A stretch of DNA of 64,000 bases from Emydura subglobosa (GCA_007922225.1 ML679959.1:26588216-26652215), one strand, 5' to 3'. Positions 1 to 21,470 are shown, counted from the first letter of the stretch. Numbers and translations: made by a program. The notes: generated by a model from the sequence alone, not told the origin.

Positions 1-1560
1 ATGCAGAGAAGCCTAATAACAATTATACACTAATAAAAAACCACTCTCCCCTTTCATAGGCTGTGTGTCTCCTGCACACTGCAAACCCTCATTTGGCTGT
101 TTACACTGGGCCATCCTCTCCATTACACATTCAATAATTCACAGCATTAATGTCTCCCTTTATTTCTTGCACCATTAAACCTGTGCTCTGCTTTGGATTC
201 TAATAGTTTGTGCAGGGACTATCCCTTCGTTTCTATTCTTTCATGTACAACAACGTTTTACATAGATGGTAAACAGCCTCTTCAGGATTATCCCCAATTC
301 TGCTTCATGGAAACAATGTATCTGAATCACATTCTTAAAAGAACATTGGGTCATGACCAGCCCTGCTTTAAGCAATGATGCTTTTAGCTTCGGTGAATTC
401 TGCTTAAAGTCTTGGATGGACAGAAGCTACTTTTCTGCTCAGTTCCTTGAAAGGTATATCTTATGTGCCTCTACCAAACTGAAACTTACATTCCACAGAG
501 AAAGAGGACCGCCTGGTCTATTAATGCAGACATTAATAAATGTCTTGCTGGAATAAACTATGTACATGGAATATTTTACAGACCTAGCAGCTATGATGCA
601 CATGATTTTTTCATTAAGTTCGTTTGGGACAATATTCTTTCTTGGCTGCAATACACATAATAAAAACCTTGTCAGGTTTAAGCGATGGTTGTTTCAAGTG
701 ACGCACCTTAGACGAGGCTGTTCTACAGCTGGCCACATCTGAGGTTCGCTGGCTTGACTGTGATGTGACTTAAAGTCTTACAGGCATAACAGGGAAAGTC
801 CTAGCTGTTTAGACATTGAATGGGAGTGTTGCGTTCATTCCTTCTGACTGAGGCAAATTCCATGCTCCTAGCCATAAATTTATCCTTGGCCAATGATGCA
901 CTTTTCAACGTACGAACTTGCATCTCTGGATTCACCCCCATCTAATTCCAGAATGCACTTTTAGCCTACTGACTAAACCAGCTCCATTTCCATAATGGGA
1001 GAAAAGAATCAAGGCATTCAAAACAAGGGGTAATTTGCTGGGGTGTAAAGAAAAATATGTGCATTTTTAAGCTATTAATTTTCTTTTTCCCGCACTGGTG
1101 CTCAGCACCTTTGTAGCAGAAAAGGACCCCAGCAGAGATCTATCCATGTACCTGGATGACCGGCGTACAGATGATTGCTGTTCTTAAGGTCAACTTTGCA
1201 AATGCCTCTGGGCAGATGCGGTGGTGCAGGGCCTCATCATGAATGCAAAACACACACAATCAGTCTGTCAGACTAGTGCCAGAGCGGAACCAGCATGAAT
1301 TTATTGGTATCACTTGGCCTAAACAAGCATTAAAAGAAGCAATGTGCATGGGTAATTTTTAGAAGCCATCACTGTTGTTCTATTCTACCATAGGTTAAGG
1401 CCTGCTGGGGATGCAGCTGGGCCATCTATAAGGAGAAACCAACCTAACGTGGGAAGAAAAGAGAACCAGAGGATGACTCGGAATCTGTACATCAAGCATT
1501 GGGAGTCTGGTGAAGCTTCGCCTCCTTCAGATAAACTGGGACTTCAAAACAAAAGCAAGC
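1..1560. other. Intergenic sequence downstream of PSMD1
   Basis: Nothing coding was recognised here on either strand. Open frames are short, show no family resemblance and have no plausible splice context. In human the next gene downstream of PSMD1 is ARMC9, so its first exons may lie to the left of the window, but no ARMC9-like peptide was seen. Confidence 0.5.
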
Positions 1561-1569
1561 TTTCCATCA

Positions 1570-2628
1570 AGAGGTTTTAATACGTTTATTTGAAAACGAC
1601 GTTTTGTGAAAGAGTACACCTACTAGCACACATCTCTTCCGCACTCATAAATCACAGACTATCTGCTTCAGGTCAGCGCAGAGGTGACACTGCAGGCATC
1701 GAATGGCAGGTCTCCATAGGAATTTCCTCATGTGTGTTTCCAATACCAGACAAAGCATCTTCTTTAGTGGAGCTGGTCCTGGAGACAGAGACCAGAAAGG
1801 TTTTTAAAAAAAAAAAACCAAAAAAACACACATTAGTGAAGGCCATCTTCTGCCCATTCCCAAAAGAGCTGACGTGCTCCAGCGTTCGTGACAGCCCGTT
1901 TTTGGCAAGAAACTAGGTATCCTGACTGACCAGCAATCCATGTGAATTATTTCTGCTCTTATGGGAAGTGCATTTTTAAACCTACATTCAGAAACAAGGC
2001 AACTGGATTCTGATTCCCAGCAACAAACCAGCATGTCAGTTCAGTCACACACTCTCTCCCCAATGCCTCCCCCGCCCCCATGTTATTTATGAAGGAACCT
2101 GCAGTTAGATCATTTAATGCCTGGAGCGCGTGGACATTGGGATTGGGTCCCATCTTACATGAACTGAATGTGGTGTTCTCAGCAAAACTTGATGCACAGG
2201 CTCCACGTAACAAAGTCACTATATATACTATGGTATAATTCTGAACAGCAGGGTAGTCTCTATACTAGACCGGCCAAGGACTATGTCTGTGTGGAGTCTC
2301 AATGACCTTCTAATGTCTAGAGATGGTGCTCTGGCCAGTCACATAGCAGGCAACAGACATTTACACTGCATCTGGCCCCATATTGAGCTACTAGAATATA
2401 TCACACACATAAGAGGGCTTTGATTTCCACTGTTAGCAATCGCTTAAAACAATCAGCACAATGTACATATATCTGGACACAGGCACAAAAGTACACACAA
2501 TGGCCCCTTAAAAAAAAAAAAAAAAAAGAGGCAACCCACTGAAGCACTGGGCCCTTGAAAAACTGTTTTGACTGGCCTCCTGTACCCATTAACGGAGGAG
2601 CTAGAGAATTATACCAGACCTCAGGACT
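1570..2628 (-). other. PSMD1: Probable PSMD1 3' untranslated region
   Basis: This is the sequence between the PSMD1 stop codon and a candidate poly(A) signal at 1590-1585 on the minus strand. It is not coding and contains a T-run in the sense direction (A-run at about 2511-2527 on the plus strand). The start follows directly from the stop codon. The 3' limit is inferred only from the AATAAA signal and a T/G-rich stretch beyond it, and alternative sites further left (for example TTTATT at 1300-1305 on the plus strand) are possible. Confidence 0.45.
1585..1590 (-). terminator. PSMD1: Candidate PSMD1 polyadenylation signal AATAAA
   Basis: Plus-strand TTTATT reads AATAAA on the PSMD1 sense strand. 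A second variant, ATTAAA, lies a few bases further on at 1581-1576. In the transcription direction these are followed by a T/G-rich stretch at about 1560-1545, as expected of a downstream cleavage element. Assignment is by motif and position only. Confidence 0.4.
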
Positions 2629-8190
<5,562 letters not shown>

Positions 8191-8283
8191 CACTTCCATT
8201 TTCTCCTCCTCCTTTTTCTCTTTCTCCTTCTCCTTCTCCTTCTTCTTGGCTTTTGCAGTGATGGACAAAACAGCAGTAGAAAC
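8191..8283 (-). CDS. PSMD1: PSMD1 exon encoding the KEKE stretch
   Basis: The exon has 93 bases, 31 codons, phase 0 at both ends. It follows an acceptor reading GTTCAG and ends at a GTGGGT donor, weaker than the others in this gene. The peptide starts VSTAVLSITAKAKKK, then runs through alternating Lys/Glu (about five KE pairs, then EEEKMEV). On the plus strand this appears as a pyrimidine tract that could be mistaken for a simple repeat. The KE repeat can slip in length between species. Part of the 19S base subunit Rpn2. Confidence 0.95.
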
Positions 8284-10194
<1,911 letters not shown>

Positions 10195-11009
10195 CTAAAA
10201 AACCCCCAAAATACAGACTTTAGAAAGAATTATTACAGGCAAGTCAAAGGAAAGAACAAAAGAGCAGTACAGCTGTCTTGGTTGCATTTTCCTCCTTGCA
10301 AAGATGAACACAAATCATCTCAAGTACAAAAGCTTCCCTTTTCCCCCTCCGGAAGCTGAGAAGCTGCCATCAGTGGCAAATGTTCAGCTGTAACATCGTT
10401 ATTCAATTATGATACAATTCAATTCTGGTACGGCATTTTATCCTTCTCCAGCTCACTGCACACTACAGTACACTATTTGCACCCAGATTTCTCTTCACTG
10501 TTATTATGCTTTCATGGGTTAGCTGCGGCGGGCGGTCCTTTGCACAGAACTGCCTTAAGACCTAAAACAGGATCAGCGTTATCAGTGCACAGCAGACTAG
10601 ATTAAGCATCGTCTGCCATTCACTTCTTGCAAAACGAATTTCACTGGTTTCGTATGACATTACACTTCCCCAGTCGGATATGGCCTGACAGCTTCCTTCA
10701 CATGCCCTCCCATTGATTCATCCAAACACTTATACTGCACTCACCACCACTGGATATAAGCTTCTTTTCCTTCCCACCATGCCTCTTAAATTCCAGAACA
10801 GGTAATATTCTGAAGAGGCAAGATGTACGTCATATAGCCTTCAATGCTCACTCAATGGGTGGCAGGTCTTAGCCCGTAAAATTGAGCCATTCAACTTAAC
10901 TTTCATTTATAAGTGCTCCTATTTGAAAAAGGTTGTGCACCGTAAAAAAAATGTATAAGGATAATTAGAGCAAGAGCTTAAAGGCAACATGGCTAACAGC
11001 CACAGAGGT

Positions 11010-11165
11010 CCTAGGGAGGAAAGGTGTCCCAGTGGCTGTGGTACTAGACATGGATTGAAGAGATCTGGGATCAATTCCCAGCACAGCCACCAAATCCCTG
11101 TGCGCCCTCCGTTAGTATTTGAGAGGTGCTTTGGCACTATAACGATGGGGACCATAGAAACACCT
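11010..11165 (+). repeat. tRNA-derived SINE
   Basis: An A-box-like segment (cccagtggctgtggtac) is followed about 35 bases later by a B-box-like segment (gggatcaattcccag), the spacing of a tRNA-type internal Pol III promoter. The 3' part (tttgagaggtgctttggcac) resembles the shared tail of MIR/CORE-type sauropsid SINEs. It is diverged, so probably old and silent. Confidence 0.6.
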
Positions 11166-13514
11166 TACACAGAAATGGCCTCTGGAACCAAACCACTCCT
11201 TTCAGACTAACCGAGAAGCAACTCTTTAGCTGCACACAGAAGGATGCCGTCATTTAACACTGACATACATGGAACGGGAGAGCATTCTAGAGACACTGCC
11301 CCTTGGCACAGACGGCTCTGCTGTGACGTGATGCCGGGTGATGGCAAGCAGCTGTAACCCTGCAACTTGGACCAGTCCCACTGACTGCTTTGAAGGTAAG
11401 AACTGTAAATCCTGAATTTAACCCAAATTACACAGGGAGCCAGTGCTGACGGGGGGTGGGGGGTTGACAGATTCTCAGAGCCCTTCACCAGGGAGTTACA
11501 TTAGTCAACCCAGGGGGATGGATACGGGGTCAATGAGGCTCAGCCTGACCCTGACAGGAGGGGGCAGAGTAGATAGAAAGGGAGCTTCCCGTAAACGTGG
11601 CTATTTGGAATCCAGATGCCATGGGGAGTCCAGTGCTCACCACGGCCGACGGCTGCTCTGACACTCCGACAGCAGAGGTCTTAATTGAGAGGGATGCCAT
11701 GAAGGTAGTAAAATATTTAAAGTGCTTCTCTCTTTCTCTCTCTCTCTCTCCCCCCATCAAAGTGACCTCAGCTGTTCCTGGATGAATCTGCTGATCTCAG
11801 CCAGGTCCCAGCAGAGCTGGGATACAGCGCTCTGTGTGAGAGTGAAGGTGACGGAGCTGGGTGCAGTCTGGGTATTGCGGGTGTTTCAGTCTATGCTGTC
11901 CCACAATCTCCTCTGGTGGGTTTACACAAGTGTAGAACCGAATGGGGGAAAGGGTGGATCCATGTGGGACTAGAGGCTGAAGACCAGGTGCCCTTCATGA
12001 GTCTCTGGATATGATCAGGGAAGAACAACAGGGTGATCTCCGATTGAGCTGGAGATTTGGTTAATTAAAAGTGTAAAATATTTGGTGATACCTTGAGACG
12101 GTCCCTTAATAACCGTGGGGTCTTAGCCCAAGTTTCACTGTAACAACAAACAAAAGCTACAGGACTTTAGGCAGGGTTAGTAGCTGACCAAACAGCCATT
12201 TCCCTACTCTTATACCGAGGAACCTAGAGTCTCTCCTATTTCTAGTCTCACTTCTGAATCCTCCAGGACATGGTTTAACATAGTTTTGACTGTTTGCTGG
12301 GGTTAGTATCTACCAGTATTTTAATGAAGCTTGCACCATTCAATGAGAGAATCTGAAATTTCAAGGTTTCATCTCCCTAAACAGCTACTGCAGTGAGATA
12401 TACAGAGTGCAGGGGATTAAAACAAAACCCAAACTGGTGATTTACCAGTGACTTTCACTAGTGTCAGAGTGAAATATTGGTTCCTCTCATTCCACGTTTT
12501 AGGCATATTTTTCAAACCCATAGAGTGAACCATCACATCATTAGCCAGGAGGCATGAGGTGCTCTGTAATGGGAAGCTTTCAAGTTTAACCTTTTGAAGG
12601 GCTTACATGATGCAATCTTTAATGCTCAGGTCTCTACCCACAGGGACTGAATATATCAAGCCCCACCATTCACCCATGGTAATATTAGCCCTGTCTACGC
12701 TATGGCTCAAACAAAATTGAGGAGCTATGATTAAAATTAGTTTTACACCCTCTACCAGCTAGCAGTTTCTAGAACACACTAACTAGCTACGGTGCATATG
12801 GTCAAAATATGTTCTAAAACCGTCTCCTAGTCTATTGTAGATTATAGCCCATGAAGAGGCCGTAAGCACAGTTAGCAAGGCATGGTACAGTGTTTCAATG
12901 GGCCCAGTGCAGTCAATGTATCTTTGGAACTCATTCTTCAAATAATAACTCCTTCGGATATTTATAATGATAGGTGATGTATTCATATCCCCCTTAGCTG
13001 TAACATCACCACACCCATGATTTCCCTTCCTCCTCAAAGGAAGGCAAGATAGAACTCATAGAATAAGCAGCTAGGGATATGATGGCCAGGCAAATTGTTA
13101 GAAGCTGATTCAACTGGGACAGAGTTTAAAAACACTCCCAAACTTGGATGGTGCCCAAAGCTCTGCCAGGACGATCTCCACAGATTCTCTGCAGATGAGC
13201 AGATACACAGAATGACTAGGGTATAAACGAGGAACCTAATGCCGAGGTCAGATACAGCAGCACTGGTGCAACGTAAGGACCTCAGGAAGTTAAAACTTAC
13301 AGACTGCATTCCCTTTGTGATAGAAAGAACATGGACAGGGAAGGCCCAGCTCTCTTTGCACAAGCAAGTCATTAGAAACATTCAGCTATTCATACTCTTC
13401 AGCACCGTGCAAAACACCCGACCCCAGTGCTGTGTGCAATCAGTAAGATTCTCTCCCCAACTTCATGAACAAACACGCACAATCCTAAGAGTGGTGGTGA
13501 TGATGGAACACACG

Positions 13515-14108
13515 ATGGCAGGGGGCCTCAACCCTTTTCTTTCTGAGGCCCACCCCAACATGCTAGAAGACTCCAGGCTTTAGCTCTGTGGGCGCTGGGG
13601 GCTCAGGGCTGCTGAGCAGACCCTCTATAGGTATAGTTTGTCTTCTGTTTTGGGGAGGGTCTGGCAGGGCTCAGGCCAGCTCTGCACAGCGGGGCCCGGG
13701 AGGGAGCATCACCTCAGCAGGCCACCCAGCCTATCTGGGTTGAGGAGCCCCAACCAAAAATTATAACTCAAAGGCAGGGGGGCAAAGCTCAAAAAGTTTG
13801 AAAACCACTCAGGGTGCAGGCGGGGAGGTAGCTAGGGGCTGTGTGACAAAGGAGGTCCCCCCGATGGTCGCTGCTCCCCAAAGCTTCTGCCATCCCTGGA
13901 GCCAAGTCCCCCCACCTGTGCAGCTCTTACAGGCAGTAAGAGAGGGCTGGGAGTGGAAAAGCAGTTGCAGCCGCCCCATGCTCCGCTCCAACTTGTCCAT
14001 GGGCTCCGCGCTTCTGCCCCGCGGGGTGCCGGGGCTTGCAGACCCCCTGAAACTGGCTCACGAACCCCCAGGGGGCCACGGATCCCTAGCTGAGAACCAG
14101 CGAACTAT
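13515..14108. mobile_element. Non-autonomous hAT-type DNA repeat, GC-rich
   Basis: The left end (cagggggcctcaaccctttt) and internal and right ends (gtttgaaaaccactc near 13797-13811, gctgagaaccagcg near 14095-14108) match the CAGTGGTTCTCAACC type of terminus shared by many hAT families. No transposase frame is visible. It may be two adjacent or nested elements meeting near 13811. Its right end is about 75 bp from the 3' end of the PSMD1 exon at 14182. Confidence 0.5.
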
Positions 14109-14148
14109 GGAACTGCAGGCAGTTATCACTCGACTATTTCATCTCTCA

Positions 14149-14385
<237 letters not shown>

Positions 14386-16339
14386 TTAGGACAGGGTTGC
14401 CAGTGCACTTCTGAGCACTGCTCAACGCAGACAATTCAATGAGCTGCCTCTGAAACAACTGCCATGAAGACAGCTATAGCACAAACGACAACGTCCTCAA
14501 TGCTCACCTCAAAGAGCAAACCCTCTGGGATGCAGTCCCCCCATCAGCTCAGACTTTGCACCATGACCTGTGGCAGTGTAATTTACAGTGGTGCTTTGGG
14601 TGGCTAGTTACTGTCCTAACAGGGAATCACTGGGAAGACAACCCCCTGCAATCCCCAAAGTAGTTTTGCCAAGAGGGCACCAAGGCAATAGACCTTCAAT
14701 TGTGATATGGAAGGAAGAAAGGTCAGCACATGAGCAAACAGCCAGACTTGTAATACAGCCAATTTCATTCTGTGGCACATAGGCAAATCATAGATCGCAG
14801 GAAACAGATGGTCTGGTTTTCGATAGTCCTATTAATATTTTATTCTTACAATGCTAAGGCTTATGCCCTGAACTGCTACTGTCTACAGATGAAATATGCC
14901 TACGTTTTTATTCTACATCAGCCCAGTAGAAAAAACGTAAACAGCAGCAACTTCAAGACTAATTTTTAGAGGTTATCAATCTAAGCAGCAAAGAGACAAG
15001 CTTGTGCAAGCTTTGCAAGAGAATTAAATCTCTGTCAGATAACAAAGTCTTTAAGCTTTCTACTTGCAAAGCAGAGACCAAAACAACTCAAAATGTTGAT
15101 GCAGTGCAGAAACATCCAGCTAGAAACTGAACTGGAAGGTTAGCCTGCAGATGGAATGCAAAAGTGTTAATCTGATTTTCAATCCTCTGAAGAGCTCAGC
15201 AGATTGAGTTGAAGAGGGCAACAGGCAAGTCCATTACCGCTGACAAGGCCAGGTGCAGAGAGGCTAATTTTGTTAAAATACAATCAACCACTCATTCCAA
15301 GTGCAGTGCAATTTATAATGGAGAATCACAGGCCCAGATCAGCATTCCTCTGCCCTGCATAAATAGCCACCTGTAGTGGGGCTGGTGACTGCTGCTGCCA
15401 GAGTTTGGGAGAGGCACTGAGAAGCAAAAGGTTAATGGGATCAATTTTTGCTAATATTCTAGCTGATGAAAACCCTGAATGATGCAGCAAATCTGGTCTT
15501 AGTTATCAATACGGGAAAACCATTGTTTAAAACACACACACACAAAGAAAGGAAGAGAATTAAAGTGAAATCTAGAATTCTAGCTATGTGCTTCCCCAAG
15601 GCTCTGCAAACCCGCTTTCTCTGGGGCTTGCCTATTGTCGCCACAAAGATTTCACACTCATTCCTCTGCCTTCTGAAAGGAGACAATGCAGTGCTGTATT
15701 TTTATTGAGGAAAGATAATGACACCCTCTCATCTTACAAATGCCGCCTATGTGCTCTGCTCACTGCTGTCTTGTAGTTCCCCAATGTTTGGTTTATCATT
15801 ATCAATTATTTGTGCTGCAGTAACCACCAGAGACTCTAATCAGAGATCAGGACACCACTGTGGCAGTCCCTGCAAATAAAGACACTGCACATTCATGGTT
15901 TCCAGCCTTTTCTCCTTTTAAATTTAAGTTTTTACTTTACCGTGGTACTATCTATATGATCATGATAGACTGTGAAAAGCAATCAAGTGAATATTGCTGA
16001 AGCAACTTTATCCTTGTTTTATTCTAACCACTGGAATTTTATTTTCCAAGCTTTCATTTTTAACCTTCAGAATTATATTATCCACTCTTTGGAATTTCCT
16101 GGCTGAATGACAGATCTCAGAGATGCTTTCACACTATTTTTTTTGCTCTTCATACATGCACACTCCACGCTCACATCCAGGGTTTTGTGCAGGAGCAGGA
16201 AAAATGGAGGGACCTTGTGCTGCACAACAGTTACTGTCTTAATGATTAAGCAGCAACACCAACAGGCTCAGAAGGGACACATTCCAGGCCAGAGACCACA
16301 TCTCTAGAGCCTCTGACTACACAAGGGCTAACTTACAAA

Positions 16340-17001
16340 AAGGAAGGGAATTAGTTGCGGAAGTGGACTGGACTGAAGATCCAAAGGTGGAGGAGGTTTG
16401 GAATTAGTTCCTGCAACTTTGACTTGAAGTATCTGAAGCCTGCATCCCAAGGAAGGGGAAAAAATTCATAGGCAAGAGTTGTAGACCAACCTGAATGAGC
16501 AAGAGTCTCAGACAGGTGATTAAGAGAAAGCAGAAAGCCTACAAGGACTGGAAGATGGGATGGATCAGCAAGGAAAGCTGCCTGTTGCAGGTCAGAACAT
16601 GTAGAGATAAAGTGAGAAAGGCCAAAAGCCAAGTAGAGTTGAACTTTGCAAAGGGAATTAAAACCAACAGTAAAAGGTTCTATAGCCATATAAATAGGAA
16701 GAAAACCAAGAAAAATGGGACCGCTAAGCACTGAGGATGGGGCAGGGCTGAATATCTAAACAAATACTTTGCCTCCATTTTTAATGAGACTAATGATGAG
16801 CTTGGGGATAGTGGTAGGGTGGCTAATGGGAATGAGGATATGGAGGTAGAAATTACCACATCCGAGGTAGAAGCCAAAGCTTAATGGCACTAAATATTGG
16901 GGGGAGAACGGGCGCTGGATAATCTCCATCCAAGAATATTAAAGGAACTAGCACGTGAAATTGCAAGCCCATTAGCAAGGATTTTTAATGAGTCTGTAAT
17001 A
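16340..17001 (+). mobile_element. CR1 LINE fragment (between endonuclease and RT)
   Basis: The plus-strand translation contains a run typical of the linker between endonuclease and reverse transcriptase in CR1 ORF2, for example RQVIKRKQKAYKDWK and RDKVRKAKSQVELNFAKGI at about 16510-16660. The DNA continues with 'aaatactttgcctccatttttaatgag', also typical of CR1. Both ends are missing and stop codons break the frame, so it is dead. It sits in sense to HTR2B and antisense to PSMD1. Confidence 0.8.
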
Positions 17002-18092
17002 ATCCACACTAAAACCCCTGCAAGCAGCAGTGCGCTGTCCTAGTCTTGACTCTGAAGTATCAGTATTTTACTTCTGTTTGTATCTTCCTGTTAAAACGCA
17101 ATTGGATTTTTTTCCCCTTTGCATTTAGTTAACACAGATGGTGTTTTTCGTTTCTTTAGTGGAAACCAAAATTAAAGTGGTTGTGTGTTCACAGACTCAG
17201 TTTTATCAATACTGTCCATTTTAACTCAAGAGCGATTTAGTTAATGGCTGTTCGTGAGCCAACCACAGGAGCAGAAAATGCATTTTGGAGGCTCTACATA
17301 AATGCTGGTTTATCAGTCTTGGCTGGCGTTTCTTCCTGATGCAAAGTGAGGGAGAGACTTAAAATCAGAATAGATACTTCGAGCCCAGAGGATCTCTTAA
17401 AGTAGGTTAAACTCTGAGGTCTAAAGGAGATCACTCTTAGAACTCGAACCAACTAATATAGATTTTTCAGATAATGTATGTCAATTTGGGAGGGATACAG
17501 AAAAAAAAACCTTGTTAGCTAAGGGCAGGAGAGAAAAAAAACTATTCAAGATTAGGGATCTGGGAAGAAAACCTCGCCAGTTTCAGTGTACGGGTTTGTT
17601 TGTTTTTTTTAATGCTATCTTACAAGGCAAGCCTCTAGCAAAATGCAGCTGCTTAGGTCTAACAATTAAACACTGACCAAATTCTTTATTTCCACTTCAA
17701 CAGCACTCCCCCCTCATGCGACGCCACAAGTCTAATGACTACTTCATTGTGGGAGCAAAAAAACCTGAGAGCTCTCCTCAACCACACTCTGAAAATGCTG
17801 CCTTCTGTATCGAAGCCCTGTCGCTGGGATAGAATTGCTCATTTTCCTTCCGAAAAAGAATTACAAGTTCAACTGCACCAGCTATGGTAGATGACACTAA
17901 CCATCTCTGCCTGTAACAGTGATTAAAGTTTCAGCATCTTCCGTTCCCTGCCTAAGATAAGCATTTCTAGTTGAGCAGCGGAGATAAAGGTAATTCAGGG
18001 ATTAATGTATCTTCTTTTTTTAGAGTCTCTGGTGAATGACATAGCAGCTTATGAAAATCATAGCCCAAGGTTTTCTTTGAATCTCTCTTTCT

Positions 18093-18094
<2 letters not shown>

Positions 18095-18122
<28 letters not shown>
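18095..18122. repeat. (CA)n microsatellite
   Basis: Fourteen CA units in a PSMD1 intron. Confidence 0.95.
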
Positions 18123-18125
<3 letters not shown>

Positions 18126-18590
18126 CGCCCCCTCTTCCAAGCTGCTGTATGATAAATGAATAGGGTGGGCACAAGATTTTACTTGAATTTTTATAACTCG
18201 ATCCTGAGACAAATAAAGATCAAGGCAGGTCCGTATTTATGAAAGAAAATCTATGACCCAGCTGGCCTACGGCTTCATGGTAACATGCTACACGACCAGA
18301 GATTATGGTTTGGGAGTAGCTTTGAGTCTTGTGCCAACCAGGCTACTGAAGCTTAGGTTTGATAAGGCGAGTGCGGAGGGGGAAGGAAGATGATTGTTGT
18401 GAGGCCAGAGTCTCCTACCCGCCACAATTCTAAAGCATGAAGGATAGTGTCTGTCTTCTGACCAAGCTGCAGTAAGTGTGCTGTGAACAGAGCTCTCAGA
18501 CATGGGATGAGGAGGCTCAAGGGGGGAATGGCTCCTATTACAACAGCTATGTTTGACTGTGGGACAAAAGAGGTGTGTGTGCGTGTGTGT

Positions 18591-18617
18591 GGGGGGGGGG
18601 GGGGGGGGGGGGGGGGG
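18591..18617. repeat. Uninterrupted 27-base G run with GT and GGGA flanks
   Basis: A (GT)n stretch is followed by 27 consecutive G and then GGGA repeats. The plus strand can form G-quadruplexes; PSMD1 pre-mRNA would carry the C-rich complement. The exact length may be a sequencing or assembly estimate. Confidence 0.85.
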
Positions 18618-19467
18618 AGGGAGGGAGGAGAGGAGTGTCTGATATCACTAAATATAAGAGCCCTGCAAGAGAGTGGGCTCTTGAGGGGGGGGATATGGCA
18701 CATCTCTCAATTTGTTTTCCTTTTGCCAATGGAAACATTCCTGAATAGGTCTCATTGCTCAGAACCTGGGGTTATAAGGGCTTTAGCATTTTAAATCCAT
18801 GATGTAACAGTCACTAGCAGTCATATAATGATATTCACTATAACTGGCAAGCTACAAACATAAGAATCAGATGCCCTTTTAATTATGAGACTAGCTTTGG
18901 GTTTTCTGCACTAATGCTGATACAATTAACTGTGCTTCCTTCTCTGAACCTTTTTGTCAACAATGAGGAAACTTGCTCACTAATGGTGTTAAAAAAATAA
19001 TTTAACACAGACCCCAAGGAAAGCTGAAAGAATCAAATACCACAAGGTTTGCAAACTGACATGTGGAGAAACTGCTTACAATAGAAAGGAAGCAACATAT
19101 AAACATCACTTACATACTGTAAATCAAGGCTCTGGATGACAAATTGATTCAAAGCAAAAAGACACTTTGGGCAGAAGTCTGGAAAAGGATTACCTTCAAA
19201 GTTTGGAACAGTTTTACAGTGAGTCTGTGTTGCGGAGGTTTTATTTTTGTAGTCCGGGGAAACCAGCTGAAAATAAAGATTTTATGGAAGTTCTGATATC
19301 CCTGCAACTATCACACCCTTTGGGATAAACCTCTACCTGTGAAACTCCCATGTAATGATGAACCAGAGTAGATTAACTCCCATGTAGATTAACTAGAGCT
19401 ACAGGCTTCCAAATCCTTTTCACCATTGACTTCAAGAGATGTAGAACACTTCTGGTGGCCTTGATCA

Positions 19468-19671
<204 letters not shown>

Positions 19672-21411
19672 CTAGCCAAAGAAAACAGGGAGTTCTTCCT
19701 CTGGAAGGGCTCAATCACAATCACAATAGGAAGAGGGAAGTCAAATAAATAGGATTCTTTTATCTATCTCCAGAGTAGACATCTGATGATTCCCTTCATT
19801 TCCTGTTTCTATGATAAGCCCTCTCAAACCACATGTGTGAGGCATGAGTGCCCACCTACTCCCACCACCCCCAGGAACAGAAAAGGGACCACCAAAAGAC
19901 TCCCACCATTCCCAGGCGTGTCTACAAAGTGGTTTGGACAGGCTTCTTCCCCCCTGGTTCACTTTGCTGTCCTCCTTCCAGGTGCTCAGTACCGCTGCAG
20001 GTAAAGTGGACAAATGTATCTGCTATGGCACTAAAGCTACTGTGGAGACAGCACCATCACAGCCAGAAACAATAGCTGATCCACAGTGAGGCTTTCCAGG
20101 ATTTTAAACTCAGTTTTAAAACTCTCTCAAGAGCTGATGATCACTTCCTGTCAGAGAACACTTTTCGATACCCATTAAACATTTTCCCAGAGGACTACTC
20201 TCCAGAGAACAGTCCAGACCAATCGGCGACCCCACTGATGAATGTTTGAAAGAGACCCTCGTATTTCTGCTGACACACATTATTTATGCCCATAAGTAGG
20301 TAAAAAAGCTGAGCAACATGCCATTGCTTGGAATCCCCTGAGCATGCTTATAAGACATACTGTAGTTGCAGCTGGTCAGGAATTTTCCAGTGAAACCAGT
20401 TTTTGATGGAAAATGCTGATTTGCTGAAACCAGAATGTTCTACAAAAGTTTATTTGCTTCAGCAAACTTCCTACAAACACAGGCAATATTCTGACAAACC
20501 TGGCCTTAATTTCTGTCAGCCCCTCTGCCAAACTGCTGGGGAGCCTGGACTTACAGGACCCCCAGTTCTGAGGCATCCCTGCCATGAGGACTGCCTCAGA
20601 GCTGGAGACCGAGGGCTTCCCAACTCCCTGCTGGAAACCTGCCGCAGAGCTGATGGAGAGCTGGGAGCCTTAGAGCTTGGAATTTTGGAAACAAAACAAT
20701 GAGTATTTCAAAAAATAACGGGTTTCAGATTTCCATTCTGCAGAGATTTTGAAATTTCTATTTTTCATTTTAAAATGGAACGAGATTTTCACAATGTCCC
20801 ATATCATGGAAATTCCGACATTCAACTGGCTTATGTACCTTAGAAGGCAGTTGTGTATGGAATTTTATAATCAATTATTATACCAAATTGTTGGTAAGGC
20901 TTGGAGCAAGGATTTCAGCTCAGGTCTGCCTGATTAGGGAACAATGTACAATGATGGTTTCTACCCAGTGTGTACAGGAAACCTCAAGCACCGGAGCTGC
21001 ACTAGTTCAGCTGGTCCCTCGTATTTCCATCCCACAATGCAGACACTCATCTTTTGAAGATATCAAATGTCCTGGTTCCCAGCAACTGTTCTGGACACTA
21101 TGGCATAAGTGTTTCAGGACACCCAGTATACACTAGTACAACCATGAGTGGAAGGTGTTCTGGGTAGGAATGCATCTAAACAGTTATGTGGATACAATGA
21201 ATGGTGCAAAGACAAGAGTAATTGTTGCAATCAATATCTCTATTTCCTTGACTAGTGGAGACCAGAATATCAGGTGCCAGAAGTAGGATTAGAATTCAGG
21301 GTCACTAGTTTCTAGTACTGAGTTCATACTATTAGATTCCCCACTTGCACCTCATGAGAAAAAGTATCCAGGGAAAGATTGTTCCATCAATGAAAAAAAC
21401 ATGAACATGAC

Positions 21412-21470
21412 TCATAGACTTTAAGGTCAGAAGGGACCACTGTGATCATCTAGTCTGACAAGTCTTAAAG
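21412..21470 (-). repeat. CR1 3' end fragment
   Basis: The plus strand reads '...aaggtcagaagggaccactgtgatcatctagtctgac', the reverse complement of the common CR1 3' UTR end. Only the tail is present. Confidence 0.65.

Noticed and set aside
8200..8260. Pyrimidine-rich simple repeat (CTC/CTT)n
   Set aside because: It is the reverse complement of the PSMD1 KEKE-coding exon with valid splice sites and phase, so it is listed as coding.
19190..19270. Possible extra PSMD1 exon upstream of the 19509 exon's downstream neighbour
   Set aside because: The flanking exons (ending LDAG and beginning GHNV) join directly in frame, and the translated segment does not match Rpn2.
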